A stretch of DNA of 64,000 nt from Azorinus chamasolen (GCA_963576725.1 OY755239.1:56321640-56385639); one strand, 5' to 3'. Positions 1 to 10,604 are shown, numbered from the stretch's first letter. Numbers and translations are program-made. Notes: generated by a model not told the origin, from the letters alone.

Positions 1-118
1 AAGTATACGTCTGGATTTTAAAACAGGTGATAGCTTATATAACCGGACAAACGCCCTGCATTAAGCAACCAAATGATGTTTCAGTCTCCTATGCTAAATA
101 AACTATATGGTCGCATTA
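1..118. repeat. PG (pogo-like MITE) fragment
   Basis: The stretch contains GCCCTGCATTAAGCAACC and ends near TGGTCGCATTAG, matching the right half of PG copies such as 18010-18220. The left part is decayed and the central hairpin is missing. No terminal CAGT is visible because the window begins inside the element. Confidence 0.6.
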
Positions 119-338
119 GTGATACATTTTTGTAATAGTTTTTGAAGAGAAATATCATTATTTATCATTTTAACTTACTCAAAACAAACAATGGTTGTAT
201 CAGGGCTTTATATCAACTTTTGTAATGCTATTCCCCTTAAATAACTGCGAAATGTTAAAGTATTCGGTTTTTATTTGGTATAATATTGGATTTTTCTGGC
301 AACACACATTATTCAGCCTGAATATTGAGTATCTAATC

Positions 339-556
339 ACGTCATAGGCTATTTTTAGATACAACCTCTTTAAATAAATGTACCGAAAAGGAGCATTAAC
401 TAGAGAAAAGGAAATTTTAGAATTTCGTAGTTTGAAACCATTGTGATAAATAGAGCATTTTCTCCTATAGGAGCAAGTGCTCTATTTATCACAATGGTTT
501 CACAAAGTTACTTTTACAGAGTCGTTAAAAATCGTCAATATGAGGGAATTGGTTAA
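339..556 (-). mobile_element. TT1 MITE, minus orientation
   Basis: The central palindrome is GAAACCATTGTGATAAATAG followed by an ATTTGCTCC-type apex and its inverted copy. It ends GGGAATTGGTTAA. The left terminal TTAACCC has decayed to CACGTCATAGGC. One arm carries a TTCTCC/AAGTGC difference. I see no coding potential. Confidence 0.85.
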
Positions 557-730
557 ATGAAACTTTACAGCAAACACGGCATGAATTCAAAATTCGTGTT
601 GTTCTGTTGCTAATATACTGCGACATGTAATCCATTAAGAGTTGTGGTAGTCCATATTAAGTGTAGAAATTTATATACTAATATACTACAAAATATCATG
701 ATCTAAATAAACGAGATTGCTTTACAAATC

Positions 731-903
731 GTAACCTATTCCTTCATACTGACGCCCTTCGACGCGTCTGTAAAAGTCACTTTCTGAAACCATTTGGTTT
801 CAAAGTTACATAATTCTAAGATTTCCTTTTTTTCTAGTAAATGCCCCTTTTGAATAGATTCAACGAGGTCGGGTCTAAAATAGCCTATGAGGGAATGGGT
901 TAA
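731..903 (+). mobile_element. TT1 MITE lacking its hairpin
   Basis: Both flanks of TT1 are present (TAACCTATTCC at left, GGGAATGGGTTAA at right). The whole central palindrome is gone, so GAAACCATT runs directly into TGGTTTCAAAG. The deletion is symmetrical around the apex, as expected if the hairpin was extruded and lost or skipped in replication. Confidence 0.8.
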
Positions 904-1248
904 ACATAAGATTCCCAATCGATTATTACTCAAATTCTGAGCTGAAACTTTGCTGACTTGTGACCCGTTAAATCTAATGACTGGGTGTCAATATATTTGA
1001 CCCTTGATGAGACAAACACCCATCAAGCGAATCATCTAGATCAAAACTGTTTGCAAATGAATGCACATACGATTGGTCCTTCATGTGAACAAGTTGAAGT
1101 CATTCATGATGACCGTAATATGAAATCGATTTCTACAGCATTTTATCAGTCAACTTGATAAACTGTTTAGACCATTGCATGCGTTGTGTTACTGATGAAA
1201 GATACGATACCATTAGGTTCAAAATGTCATAAATCTAAGGCTTCGTGT

Positions 1249-1440
1249 TTTAACTCTTTACTTTATAGATACGCTTTTTAACCCATTTACAAGCAGGATG
1301 AACCTAGACCAGATGATTCCTGAAGGAGACGTCTGATGAGGAGTCGCTCTATTTGGTTATGGAATAACAGATCTATATTATTCCAAAACCAAATAGAGCG
1401 GATCTTGGTCGATACATGTATATTTCAAGATGTGTCTACC
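1249..1440 (+). mobile_element. TT2-like relic with extra palindrome
   Basis: It starts TTAACTCTTTACTTTATAG, like the left end of TT2, followed by a decayed hairpin. A second palindrome with CGCTCTATTTGG arms spans 1345-1400. The right end is lost where the next element (TT3) begins. Confidence 0.5.
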
Positions 1441-1690
1441 TTAACCCCTCGCTTGCTATTCACGTCAATATACGTAACTGTAAATAGTGAAGACCCAGAT
1501 GAGACAGCTCCTGCAGGAGCTGTCTCATCAGGGTCTGCACTATTTACAAGTTGATTGTGCAACCAGTGCACTCCACAACAGTGATTGCACAGCGAAATAC
1601 TTGTACACAGTGAAGATATATGTAATTATACAAAAGGGCATGGGTAAAGAAGGGGAAATGTATTTTAAAATGCAGCAAGGGAATGGTTAA
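1441..1690 (-). mobile_element. TT3 MITE, minus orientation, near full length
   Basis: It has TTAACCCCTCGCTTGC at the left and AATGGTTAA at the right, 250 bp in all. The hairpin GAGACAGCTCCTGCAGGAG has its arms extended by the CAGACCC/CACTATTTAC segment. A short open frame runs through several copies of this family but follows from their similarity and is not taken as a gene. Confidence 0.9.
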
Positions 1691-2145
1691 TTATCGACGC
1701 ATCACTTGTGTAAGGTATTTGTCGACACCGTTTACAAATTCCGTAAGAACCATTTTGGTTATGATACGACTCGTTAATGCCACGATCTTCTATGACTTTG
1801 TCAAACTGATAGCCAAAGCACGAGACGACCAAAACATTCCAACTCTATCATAATGGTACATATACTGTTAAATCTATTTGCTCTGTTTATCTTATTAAGT
1901 GTTTAGAACCCCCAAATGCAAATAGTTTACAATCATATTTATCTGTGTCACTCCAAAAACATACAGCCTGAAAATAATACATTGATGTCGCGTACACTAT
2001 TTGAAATTCCTGAACGAGTTTTGATTACGTTTTCTATTTAAGCATAACACCGACTGAATGACACTGATAAAAGTCGATTTCTAGCACAACTGACAATGAT
2101 GGCAGGCCATTTCCATTTAAACCATCATCCCGCTATACATGACTC

Positions 2146-2300
2146 GACTCGCATCTGCAAACAGCTAGGATCCGGACGAGATATTGAGTAACTCAGTGTC
2201 TCATCAGGATCCAAGCTGTTTGACATTCGAACAATACTTTCTAAAACCTTCTATTCAGAGGTAATTAATATTGCAATAGATCTGAAGCAGACATTATCCT
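2146..2300 (+). repeat. TT7 relic
   Basis: A decayed palindrome of the GAGACGCC type is flanked by GCAAACAGCTAGGATCC and GGATCCAAGCTGTTTGAC. The same right-hand half recurs at 53100 and 61600. Terminal TTAA sites are not recognisable. Confidence 0.55.
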
Positions 2301-2693
2301 TTTTCACACCGGATGAAGTGTTAAAGACGATTTCAATTAGGGCTTTAACTACTCGTGTAATGCGGTAAAATTCCAGTTTAAACAAATAAATGAGTGTCAT
2401 TGACATCTATATATAGACAACTACGAAATAATCCAAGATCAAACCATTATGAACATATCTCATTTGCATTAAACGGACGTATTTAATTAGGTCGTTTTGT
2501 CTATCAACAGACCTATGCTTTATTAATAAATATAATTTGTATTCTAAAGGATCTGAATACTTTTTTAATTTGCCACATGCACACATTGGAAGATGAAAAT
2601 AACAAGAATGCGGATTTTGTTTTATTTTCAGAATCTAAAACCAAATCTGATTTAATTTTGGAGTTGTAACGTGGTTTCTAAATGTTAAATCCT

Positions 2694-2925
2694 TTAACCC
2701 ATTCCCTCATAGGCTATTGTTAGATCCAACCTCTTTGAATAAATCTACCGAAAAGGAGCATTAACTAAAGAAAAGGAACTTTTTTTTAGAATTTTGTAGT
2801 TTGAAACCGTTGTGATAAATAGAGCATTTGCTCCTATAGGAGCAAATGCTCTATTTATCACAATGGTTTCACAAAATGACTTTTACAGAGTCCTCAAAAG
2901 TCGTCAATATGAGGGAATGGGTTAA
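2694..2925 (-). mobile_element. TT1 MITE, first of an abutting trio
   Basis: This is a complete copy from TTAACCCATTCCCTC to GGGAATGGGTTAA. The palindrome is perfect around ATTTGCTCCTATAGGAGC. Its right TTAA (2922-2925) is also the left boundary of the next element. Confidence 0.9.
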
Positions 2926-3145
2926 ATCATGAATACTTTTACAAAAATGGATGACTTTATGAATTTTGATTAAACACCTTTTGTCTGGCTTACGAACACA
3001 GGAATGTTTGGCTCTGGTAGACAAACAGGTACTGTAGGGTCAGATTTATGCTATGCCATAAGGAAATAAAGAATAGACCCTAACCAGCCGGCTCCTATAC
3101 CTTTGCAAATGGATTAACATACTTTTCTATTAGGTGAAGGGTTAA
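2922..3145 (-). mobile_element. TT2 MITE, decayed, middle of trio
   Basis: It starts at the shared TTAA with ATCATGAATA, as minus-oriented TT2 does, and ends GGTGAAGGGTTAA. The hairpin keeps one arm up to the apex (CCGGCTCCTAT) and then jumps to CCTTTGCAAATGG, so the other arm was lost at the apex. Confidence 0.65.
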
Positions 3146-3387
3146 CCCTTTCCCTAATTTAAACGCTTTGTCACGCATTTGCAAATACAGTAGACACAGA
3201 TCAAACGGCGCCTGTAGGAGCCATCTGATCAGCGTATACTCTACTTATGAAATGATCTAAATCTGATTCTACAATTTCAGTCAAGGTTAAAAACGGCATC
3301 TGTTCATACACCATAATAAATCAGCAGCTGATAAATATTTATAATGCCATTGTTTCTTACATGAATATTGAACAGGAAGTTGGTTAA
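3142..3387 (+). mobile_element. TT2 MITE, third of trio
   Basis: TTAACCCTTTCCC at the left and GGTTAA at the right bound a 246-bp element. Its hairpin, TAGACACAGATC... paired with GATCAGCG..., has drifted. It shares its left TTAA with the previous element. Confidence 0.8.
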
Positions 3388-3464
3388 GTTTTCTCGTAGT
3401 AAAAATATTTCAAAACGTTTCTGGCCTGTCATCTTTTATTTGTATAGATACGCTTGCTTGATAT

Positions 3465-3650
3465 TTAGCCTGCTATGGACGGATATATGTGTTCCGATGC
3501 AAACAGTTTGGACCCAGATGAGACGCCGAGTAACCCGGCGTCTCACCAGGATCCAAACTGTTTCACTCCCTGATTGAAATTTGGTAGACACATTCATTTT
3601 GGCTTGAGTTTTGAAATTGTATTAGGTGAAAAATTCTGTAAAAATAATTT
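3465..3650 (+). mobile_element. TT7 MITE, right end decayed
   Basis: The palindrome GAGACGCCGAGTAACCCGGC is flanked by AAACAGTTTGGACCC and GGATCCAAACTGTTTC. The tail (GATTGAAATTTGG, then TTAGGTGAAAAATTCTG) matches the copy at 26686-26892. Confidence 0.7.
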
Positions 3651-3901
3651 GTATAGATACACGTGCTCAATATTAACATCGTTAGAACTGGAGTTGTGTC
3701 TATTTTGCATGCGAGCTCTGTGTACCTAACCTCAATTAAGGCAAATATGGGCATATTGATAGACCGTAATAATTTTCCATGGATATAGATTTGATTATTC
3801 TGTTTCGATAGCTCTCTAATCTAACAAATTCACCTAATTTAAAATCCTTGTTGATACAATTTCCAAAGTTAAGAATTCTGATACATATTCAAAGCATATA
3901 T

Positions 3902-4110
3902 AGTAAAACCTCTCTATAACGACCACTAAATTATATTAATTAGTTGGTATTTAGGGCAGGTGGCTGCTTAAATCAAGGTGAAAGTAAACCAGAACGCTCC
4001 TACATGTATAGGAGCGTTCTGTTTTTCTTTCGCCTTGCTTTAAGCAGTCACCTGCCTTCAACATAAAATACTTGATGTAATTTAGTGGCCGTTATAGAGA
4101 GGTTTTACTG
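3902..4110. mobile_element. PG (pogo-like MITE), full length
   Basis: Ends are AGTAAAACCTCTCTATAACG and GAGAGGTTTTACTG. Tigger/pogo elements typically carry CAGT..AACC ends with TA target duplications. The internal palindrome has outer arms GGGCAGGTGGCTGCTTAA and CAGTCACCTGCC, and a modified inner hairpin AACGCTCCTACATG. Confidence 0.85.
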
Positions 4111-4222
4111 AAATTTAGTTTCTTAACCTAATAAACCGTTATCAACACTGCTTATGCTTTTCATAACACATTTGCCTTACATAAATAGTCGGAATCAAAA
4201 TACATGTAAGTTGCAAACACCT

Positions 4223-4411
4223 TAACCCTTTACTCCATGAATATCCATAGAATTAATGACGTCATTAATAATAATTAGATTAAATGTTATGATATTACAT
4301 GGACACAGAAACTTTTGGCCATAGCAGAAACTGTAAAATCATATCTATATTATAGCATAGGCTCCTATTTGCAAAGGCGTAGAAAGCTGTATTTACGGAG
4401 TAAAGGGTTAA
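4223..4411 (-). mobile_element. TT2 MITE with one hairpin arm deleted
   Basis: Both TTAA ends are intact (TTAACCCTTTACTCC, GTAAAGGGTTAA). The hairpin is reduced to GGCTCCTAT joined to TTGCAAAGGCG. The deletion endpoint lies at the apex. Confidence 0.85.
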
Positions 4412-4729
4412 TTGTTTTTATCTTTGTTCAAGTTTTTAACATTACGTAAGTGAATGTAAAAACGGAAAGTTGACGTGGGTGACATGCCACTTGGGTTAAA
4501 GGGTACATGTTTAAGGTCAATCTGATGACCTTTACATGCAGCTAGGATAATGAACAAATGGCATGAGCGAATGCAAATCCATAGTGTTATCGTTATGATG
4601 TTTGTCTTATCCCAACTAATAATTTTCCTAAAATAGACTCACAGCATGTAGGTGGATATGCACATGGGTGAACAGTTGTTTGTTATCTCACAAGAACATT
4701 TTATATGAGAGGGTTACCGATTTGCTTTA

Positions 4730-4931
4730 CGGTAAAGTCCCTCTAAACTGAACATGCAAATCAGTATTACTGTCGGTTGGTAAGACAGGTGGAAATTTAA
4801 TGCAGGGTGAAAGCCATGCAGAAATCTCCCGAAGGAACTTTCTGCATGACCTGCATTCTGCATTACGTAATCGCCTGCTTAACACTTCTCAATTCTTCAA
4901 AATGTATTGTTGTTTTAGAGGGGTTTTATTG
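4730..4931. mobile_element. PG (pogo-like MITE)
   Basis: It runs from GTAAAGTCCCTCTAAAC to GAGGGGTTTTATTG. The inner hairpin is CAGAAATCTCCCGAAGGAAC and the outer arms are decayed. The first internal TTAA is unoccupied. Confidence 0.75.
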
Positions 4932-5139
4932 TGGTTTATTGTGTTTTATTGTAAATAGTCAGCAATATAAATATACAACAAAACAAGACATAAGTCCACG
5001 TGAAAACAAACATGTTCAGAAATATACATAATACGTAGTAAATACAAAAGGGTTGACCACAAGTTTTACCAACATCAGAAATCAGTCCGTCCCTTGCGTT
5101 TTGATAATTATTATTATTTATTATATCAAAACATTCTGC

Positions 5140-5203
5140 AATCACCTATCGCAAACAAAGAAACTCGTCTACTAGACGAATTTCTTTGTTTGCGATAGGT
5201 ATT
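5140..5203. repeat. Isolated perfect palindrome
   Basis: The arms CTATCGCAAACAAAGAAA and its inverted copy flank a CTCGTCTACTAGACGAAT apex. No terminal repeat or sister copy was found in the window, so I cannot assign it to a family. Confidence 0.7.
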
Positions 5204-5296
5204 TGCTGAATGTGCATAACTATATGTGCGTGTTGTAAGTCAATTCTGCATAATTATATTATTTGGAATAAGACAAATGTCATCAGTGCTGTCATG

Positions 5297-6044
5297 TATA
5301 GCGTGTGGAGTGTTGCAATATTGTATAAAGAAAAATATGTGTTCAATAAAAAATATTGATTCAATAATTTTAAATATTTATTCAATAAAAAATCTTGATT
5401 CAATAAATAATATATTTTTTCAATCTCCAAAGAATATTTATCTAAAAAATAATTATGTTCTTAAATTATGTTTATGTGGTAAAAATTGTTTGATAAAAAA
5501 TTGTCATTAAAAATATTTATATGGCTTGAAAAAAATAGCTGATTCTTAAAAATATTTATATGGACTACAATTGTAATGTTGGGATAGCAGATTATCGATC
5601 ATGTAACAACGCATCCCATTGGCTCTTACATTCCAATATGGCAGCTCGCAGTATCCAGGAAGGAATCATCCAAGAAGACATTGATGTTTTAACGTGTTGT
5701 TTTAAAGTGATTAGAGTAAACAGAAGAATTAAAAAATGTGATTAATTTACTGAAATATGTCCTTGTGGTGTATAGCGCAGAAGTACGAGGAGCCGGTATA
5801 CGAGCCAATGAAATCCGTGGTTACAAAAATCAATTCTGCTATCCCATAATTCTAATTGTTTTGTCCATATAAATATTTTGTCACACAAATATTTTTTTTT
5901 ATCAAATTTTATCAGATTGAATAAATATATTATTTATTGAATAGATAATTGTTTATTTAATAAATATTTAAAATTATTGAATCAATATTTTTTTTATTGA
6001 ACAAATATTTTTCTTCATACAATATTGCAACACTACATACGCCA
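5297..6044. mobile_element. 750-bp AT-rich foldback element
   Basis: The two halves are inverted copies. The left begins TAGCGTGTGGAGTGTTGCAA and the right ends TTGCAACACTACATACGCCA. The arms continue inward through ATAAAAAATATTGATTCAA-type sequence to GTTGGGATAGCAGATT and AATTCTGCTATCCC, leaving a core of about 170 bp (5630-5795). A 61-codon frame crosses the core but has no recognisable domain. The architecture suggests a foldback DNA transposon; the family is unknown. Confidence 0.7.
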
Positions 6045-6689
6045 TACTCATGGAGGCAACATAACGTGTATTTCCCGTGAAGCGGTTCAAATACGTTTTA
6101 ACGGTTCTGTTCTGGTATGTTACGTACAAGAACCGAATTCCATTAAACACAAACCGATTGTGTCTAATCGTAGTTCTGTTGTTGTTTTTACCACTAAGGT
6201 AAGTGGGGTCAAATTATGTAGGTTTATAACCAAATGCTTACACAATATATTAGAATTGATTAACAATAATAGCAAAAGGAATACGTTTATGTAAAATACT
6301 ACATGTATGCTGTAACGTTTGCCTGTTGTTGTTTAGTTTAAATCAATTTAATACATATTTGATCTTAAGTTATTCAGTAATAAAATTTTACATTGCAACA
6401 TTTTGACACAATGTCGACTGTAGACTCGGAGGGCAAACTGTCAACTTTAAAAGCAAAATTATTATTCGCAAACAGGGTGCATTGACTGAACATTTCCTGT
6501 TCGGAGTATATTTAGACATTGTATAAGGATAAAAAGGAACTGTGTAACTATAACATGTCTTGTTTAAGCATCTTATTCCATGAATGCGCATGAAAAAAAT
6601 AAATGTTTATATCAATATTAATCAATTAGCTTAATATTTATAATGACACATGAATAAGAAGTGTTTTGAACCTGGTAAAAACTGTTGCA

Positions 6690-6917
6690 TATTCATGTAA
6701 GAAATAATGACATTTTAGATATTTATCAGTTGAATTTTTATAATGTACAGTTTTCAAGACAATTTTTGCTTTGACAAAAACTGTAGAATCAGATCTATAT
6801 CATGTCAAAACCAAACAAAGCAGACCCTGATCAGACGGGTCATATAGGAGCCGTCTGATCTGGGTTTACTTTATTTGAAAATGCGCGAAAAGGCGTTTAT
6901 ATGAGGGAAAGGGATAA
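6690..6917 (-). mobile_element. TT2 MITE, minus orientation
   Basis: The body shows TTCATGTAAGAAATAATGAC and a hairpin GATCAGACGGGTC...GCCGTCTGATC, and it ends ATGAGGGAAAGGGATAA. The left end is decayed. The right ATAA (for TTAA) is shared with the next element. Confidence 0.75.
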
Positions 6918-7144
6918 CCCTTTACATATCATAGGCTATTTTTAGATACAACCTCTTTGAACAAATCTACCGAAAAGGAGCATGAACTAGAGAAAAGGAA
7001 AACTTTAGAATTTTGTACTTTGAAACCATTTTGATAAATAGAGTAGTTGCCCCCATATGAGCAAATGTTCTATTTATCACAATGGTTTCACAAAGTGACT
7101 TTTACAGAGTCGTCAAAAGTCGTCAATATGAGGGAAATAGTTAA
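6914..7144 (-). mobile_element. TT1 MITE, minus orientation
   Basis: It starts ATAACCCTTTACATATCATAGGC and ends GAGGGAAATAGTTAA. The hairpin apex is altered to TTGCCCCCATATGAGC, but the arms still pair. Confidence 0.85.
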
Positions 7145-7406
7145 ACTTGGTCATGGCATTTGAACTATTAGCGATAGAGTCATAGCATGTCTACTCAACT
7201 AGTAAAGTGTGTAGAGGTGCCGCACCAAGATCAAACGTCATAGGTACTAGTCAAAATGCATGTTGAGGGCAAAGCGTTTCACAAACACATCTTGTTCAAC
7301 CATGCTCCTGATATAATTGAAATAGTGTTCAAAATAAGGTTCGAATTGTTTGATATAAATGGCATTGTACACTGTAGAATTCCTTATTCTAGTATAACAT
7401 GACAGG

Positions 7407-7618
7407 TTGAACCCATTTCCCTCATATGAATCCTTTTCACGCACTTACCAACAGAGTAGATCCAGATCAGACGGCTCCTCGGGATCTGCCATATTTGCAT
7501 TTGACATGATACAGGTCTGCTTCTAGAGTTTGTGCCAAAGTTTACGTTGTAATAATTCAGCTAATAAATATTCAGTGTCAATGTTTCTTACATGAACATT
7601 GAACATGGAAATGGTTAA
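7407..7618 (+). mobile_element. TT2 MITE, hairpin arm reduced
   Basis: It runs from TTGAACCCATTTCCCTCATA to GGAAATGGTTAA. After CAGACGGCTCCTC the right arm is mostly missing and the sequence continues with GGGATCTGCC. The 3' part (AATATTCAGTGTCAATG) matches other copies. Confidence 0.75.
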
Positions 7619-7689
7619 CAACTAAGTGCTTCCCTTGTTCCCTTGAAGATTCTCAAAATGGTGCTTGATAATTTTCCATATCCCACTAT

Positions 7690-7781
7690 TCACGGTTTGA
7701 CCAGAATTTACAAACAGTTTGGATCCAGATGGGGTATCGAGTAACATGGCGTCCCATCAATCTGTTGGACTTCCCGATTAA
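7690..7781 (+). repeat. TT7 relic
   Basis: AAACAGTTTGGATCCAGAT followed by a degenerate palindrome ending CGTCCCATCAATCTG marks a decayed GAGACGCC-type element. Its right side is cut by the TT1 copy that begins at 7778. Confidence 0.5.
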
Positions 7782-8015
7782 CCTATTCCCTCATACTGAC
7801 GCCTTTTGACGCCTCTATAAAAGTCACTTTCTGAAACCATTGTAATACAAATGTAAATAGAGCATCTGCTCATATGGAGCAAATGCTCTATTCATCACAA
7901 TGGTTTCAAAACTACACAATTCTAAACAAATTCCTTTTCTCTAATAACTGCTCCTTTTCGGTAGATTTAATCAAAGAGGTTGGGTCTAAAAATAGCCAAT
8001 GAGGTAATGGGTTAA
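7778..8015 (+). mobile_element. TT1 MITE, plus orientation
   Basis: TTAACCTATTCCCTCATAC at the left and GGTAATGGGTTAA at the right bound the copy. The left hairpin arm carries an extra ATACAA insertion, while the apex TGCTCATATGGAGCA still pairs. Confidence 0.88.
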
Positions 8016-8306
8016 ACTTGATCGAATCTGAAATGAAAAAAAAAAGTGCACCAAATCAGAATTTCAGCAGATATTTATTTTTAGATAGGTGACATGTATC
8101 TTATTCCTAGCAAGTAACTCAATATTCTCGAAATATTGCTTGCTATTAAGGAAGCACGTACATGTATGTTTCCATTTTAACAACAGATGTCACAGACTTT
8201 CACGCAAGGAAAAGATTCATTGTCGTGCCGAACGAACGTAATGTCTTGAAAAAGATCTGGTATCACAGCAAAACTTAATCAAATGATTTTACAAAAGTAA
8301 ATAGGT

Positions 8307-8340
8307 AAGAAGTAAGTTAGTAAGTAAGCAAGTAAGTGGT
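8307..8340 (+). repeat. (TAAG)n-like microsatellite
   Basis: Imperfect GTAAG/TAAG units run for about 34 bp between unrelated sequence. Confidence 0.7.
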
Positions 8341-8447
8341 TAAACAGCATGACACTTGAATGGTACATATACATAATATAATTATAACAAAATATAAACT
8401 AGATTTAAAGGAACATTTACCGTTAGAATTAATTAAGATTACATTAT

Positions 8448-8675
8448 GTAACCCGTTACTTCATAGAACTGCTTTTTACACCATTGCAACTACCATAGGA
8501 GATCCGTCTTGCCAGGGTCTGCTCTGTTTGCTTATGTGATTGTATATATTTGATGCTACAGTATCTTCCAAAGCAAAACAAAACATCCAGTATCCACATA
8601 CCATTATAAAACATAGCTGATAATGTTCATGATGCTATAATTTCTTACACAAATAATCATGAGGGAAAATGTTGA
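8448..8675 (+). mobile_element. TT2 MITE with damaged hairpin
   Basis: It starts GTAACCCGTTACTTCATAG. The left hairpin arm is lost (CTACCATAGGAGATCC) and the body matches TT2. It meets the next copy at a degenerate TTGA (8672-8675). Confidence 0.7.
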
Positions 8676-8884
8676 TTCTTTCCTTCATAAAACAGCTATT
8701 CATGCATTTGCAAACAGGGTAGATCCAGATCAGACGGCTACTAGAGGAACCGTTTGATCAGGGTATGCTCTGTTTGCTAATTGAATTTGATATATCTATT
8801 TAGCTAGCTTCTAAAATGGGTACACTGTTAGACCTTCCATCAGTAGGTATTGAAATTTGGAACACAGAACGGGTAGAGTGTTAA
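8672..8884 (+). mobile_element. TT2 MITE abutting the previous copy
   Basis: It starts TTGATTCTTTCCTTCAT, with a hairpin CCAGATCAGACGGCTAC...CGTTTGATCAGGG, and ends GTAGAGTGTTAA. The two copies lie head to tail without spacer. Confidence 0.75.
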
Positions 8885-8972
8885 ATACATACTGACAAGG
8901 TACTGCAAATGTTTCCTTGTATTTCCACGTAAATTTTTTGCAAGTCAAAGCGGAGAGAAACGTGTTTCATAT

Positions 8973-9202
8973 TTAACCCTTTCAGTGCCACATTTCTAAT
9001 TGTCGTCTGCAAACCAATTTTGCTAAATCATTCGGTAAAATAAGGAAATGAGATAAATAAATGAAAATTTCAAAGGAATAAAGCACATATATAGAAATAG
9101 AGATTGAGACGAAAAATGAAGTTCCTGATCAGACGCCGTCTGATCTGTGACTGCACTATTTATCATGGTACATTTATGCGAGATTGGTGGTGAAAGGGTT
9201 AA
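8973..9202 (-). mobile_element. TT5 MITE, minus orientation
   Basis: TTAACCCTTTCAGTGCCAC at the left and GGTGGTGAAAGGGTTAA at the right bound the element. The hairpin GATCAGACGCCGTCTGATC is shortened at the apex relative to the copy at 62689-62935. It shares its right TTAA with the next element. Confidence 0.85.
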
Positions 9203-9442
9203 ACCCTTTATTCCAAAAACATTAATGTAAGAAAGTATGACATCAGGCATATTAGTTTGATTATGTTTTATAATGGCATATTAACACTGGCCAGTTTAGC
9301 TTAGGCTGCAACTGTATAATTAGATCTACATGTATATGATACCATAAACAAACAGAGAATATCCTGACCAGACGGCTCATACAGGAGCCGCCTAATATGG
9401 GTCTACTCTGTTTGCAAAGGCGTATATGGAGTATATGGTTAA
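9199..9442 (-). mobile_element. TT2 MITE, minus orientation
   Basis: It runs from TTAAACCCTTTATTCC to GGAGTATATGGTTAA with the hairpin CAGACGGCTCATACAGGAGC. It lies between TT5 and another TT2 with single shared TTAA sites. Confidence 0.85.
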
Positions 9443-9918
9443 CATCCTAAGCTGAGCAAATCTGTTACGTTTCTGATTACATCCAGGTTCATATCATATT
9501 CTATCCATTAAGGAATATTAATTACTAGGTTCTTATAAGCTTTGTATCCAAAATGCTATGGCAAATAATATGGAAACAGATCTAAGATGCTTTATAAGCA
9601 ATCAGAGCAGAACCTGATCCGACGGTTCGTATACATACGAGCCATCTGATCCGAGTCTGCTCTATTTGCTAAGGCCTTAACCCTTTCGCTGCCAAACTCT
9701 GTCGTCTGCTAACTTTGTCGTCTGCTATAAATTTTCATTTTTTTTATTTTCTTCATTTTTGTTTCAAAAACACAGTAACAGTAACAAACAGTTTGGAACC
9801 TGATGAGACGCCGAGTTACTCGGCGTCTCATCTGGATCCAAACTGTTTACATAGGTAATCACAGATCCGGCATTGACAGCGAAAGGGTTAAAAGGCGATT
9901 CGATGAGACAAAGGAATA
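9439..9918 (-). mobile_element. TT2 MITE interrupted by a TT4
   Basis: The left part (9439-9676) is a decayed minus-oriented TT2 with hairpin GATCCGACGGTTCG. After the TT4 insertion the sequence resumes TTAAAAGGCGATTCGATGAG and ends AGGAATAAA, which matches the expected right end of TT2. Joining the flanks restores GCTAAGGCC-TTAA-AAGGCG. Confidence 0.8.
9677..9891 (+). mobile_element. TT4 MITE nested in TT2
   Basis: Ends are TTAACCCTTTCGCTGCC and GACAGCGAAAGGGTTAA. The left part carries two GTCGTCTGCTA units. The hairpin GAGACGCCGAGTTACTCGGC has outer arms AAACAGTTTGGA and TCCAAACTGTTT. Both flanks are TTAA, showing the target duplication. Confidence 0.92.
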
Positions 9919-10355
9919 AACTGACTTGCCCTTGACATTTCGTTTTCTTTCAAAGATTATAATGAAACTAAGCTTCACACATGTCAGTCCATCGATTTGA
10001 AATTTGTTGAAGGTCACGTTACCAGATAGTACCTCAGTAATTATAACTGAGATCACTTGCGTGAGATAGATAGTCAACGGTTCTGTTATCAAATTGATGA
10101 GACTGACCTAGACATGACATTATATTTTCATAGCACCAACTTGTTTGAGTATATTCATAGTCCATATTGACAATACACTTTGTTACCCTCACCTATTCTG
10201 ATAAATCTGTATTTAGCATGGATCTCCACATTTCTATAAGCTCTGGCCCTCCATGACAAGTATATTCGTGAAAGGGTGAACTCGGAAGAAACAGTGCCCT
10301 ACTCAATGTTTGATGTTGTATGTGGAGATAGTTTTTGCAGCTCATAACAAGTGAG

Positions 10356-10463
10356 CAGGGTCCGTGGTTATAAAACTTCTAAGTCCAAGCTCAGAATCTG
10401 ACCAATCAGATGCTTGAGAATGATCTCAGACTCAAACAAAACGTTTTATAACCACTGAACCTG
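10356..10463. mobile_element. HP2 palindromic repeat
   Basis: It begins CAGGGTCCGTGGTTATAAAAC and ends GTTTTATAACCACTGAACCTG. The interior carries CTCAGAATCTGACCAATCAG. The right arm is longer than the left, so part of the left arm has been lost. Confidence 0.75.
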
Positions 10464-10604
10464 ATTTGTAACCGCTTTTTCCAATCAATCGGAAAGGTAA
10501 TTGACAAGCACGCACATTCGACGAGAAATAAATTGAATTCACAATAATTGTAATAAATGCCTTTAGTAATGAGCAAGGGCTAGTGGTGCTGCAGAGAGCG
10601 ACTA

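Noticed and set aside
5560..5745. 61-codon frame in the core of the foldback element
   Set aside because: Too short, no homology recognised, and partly within the inverted arms.
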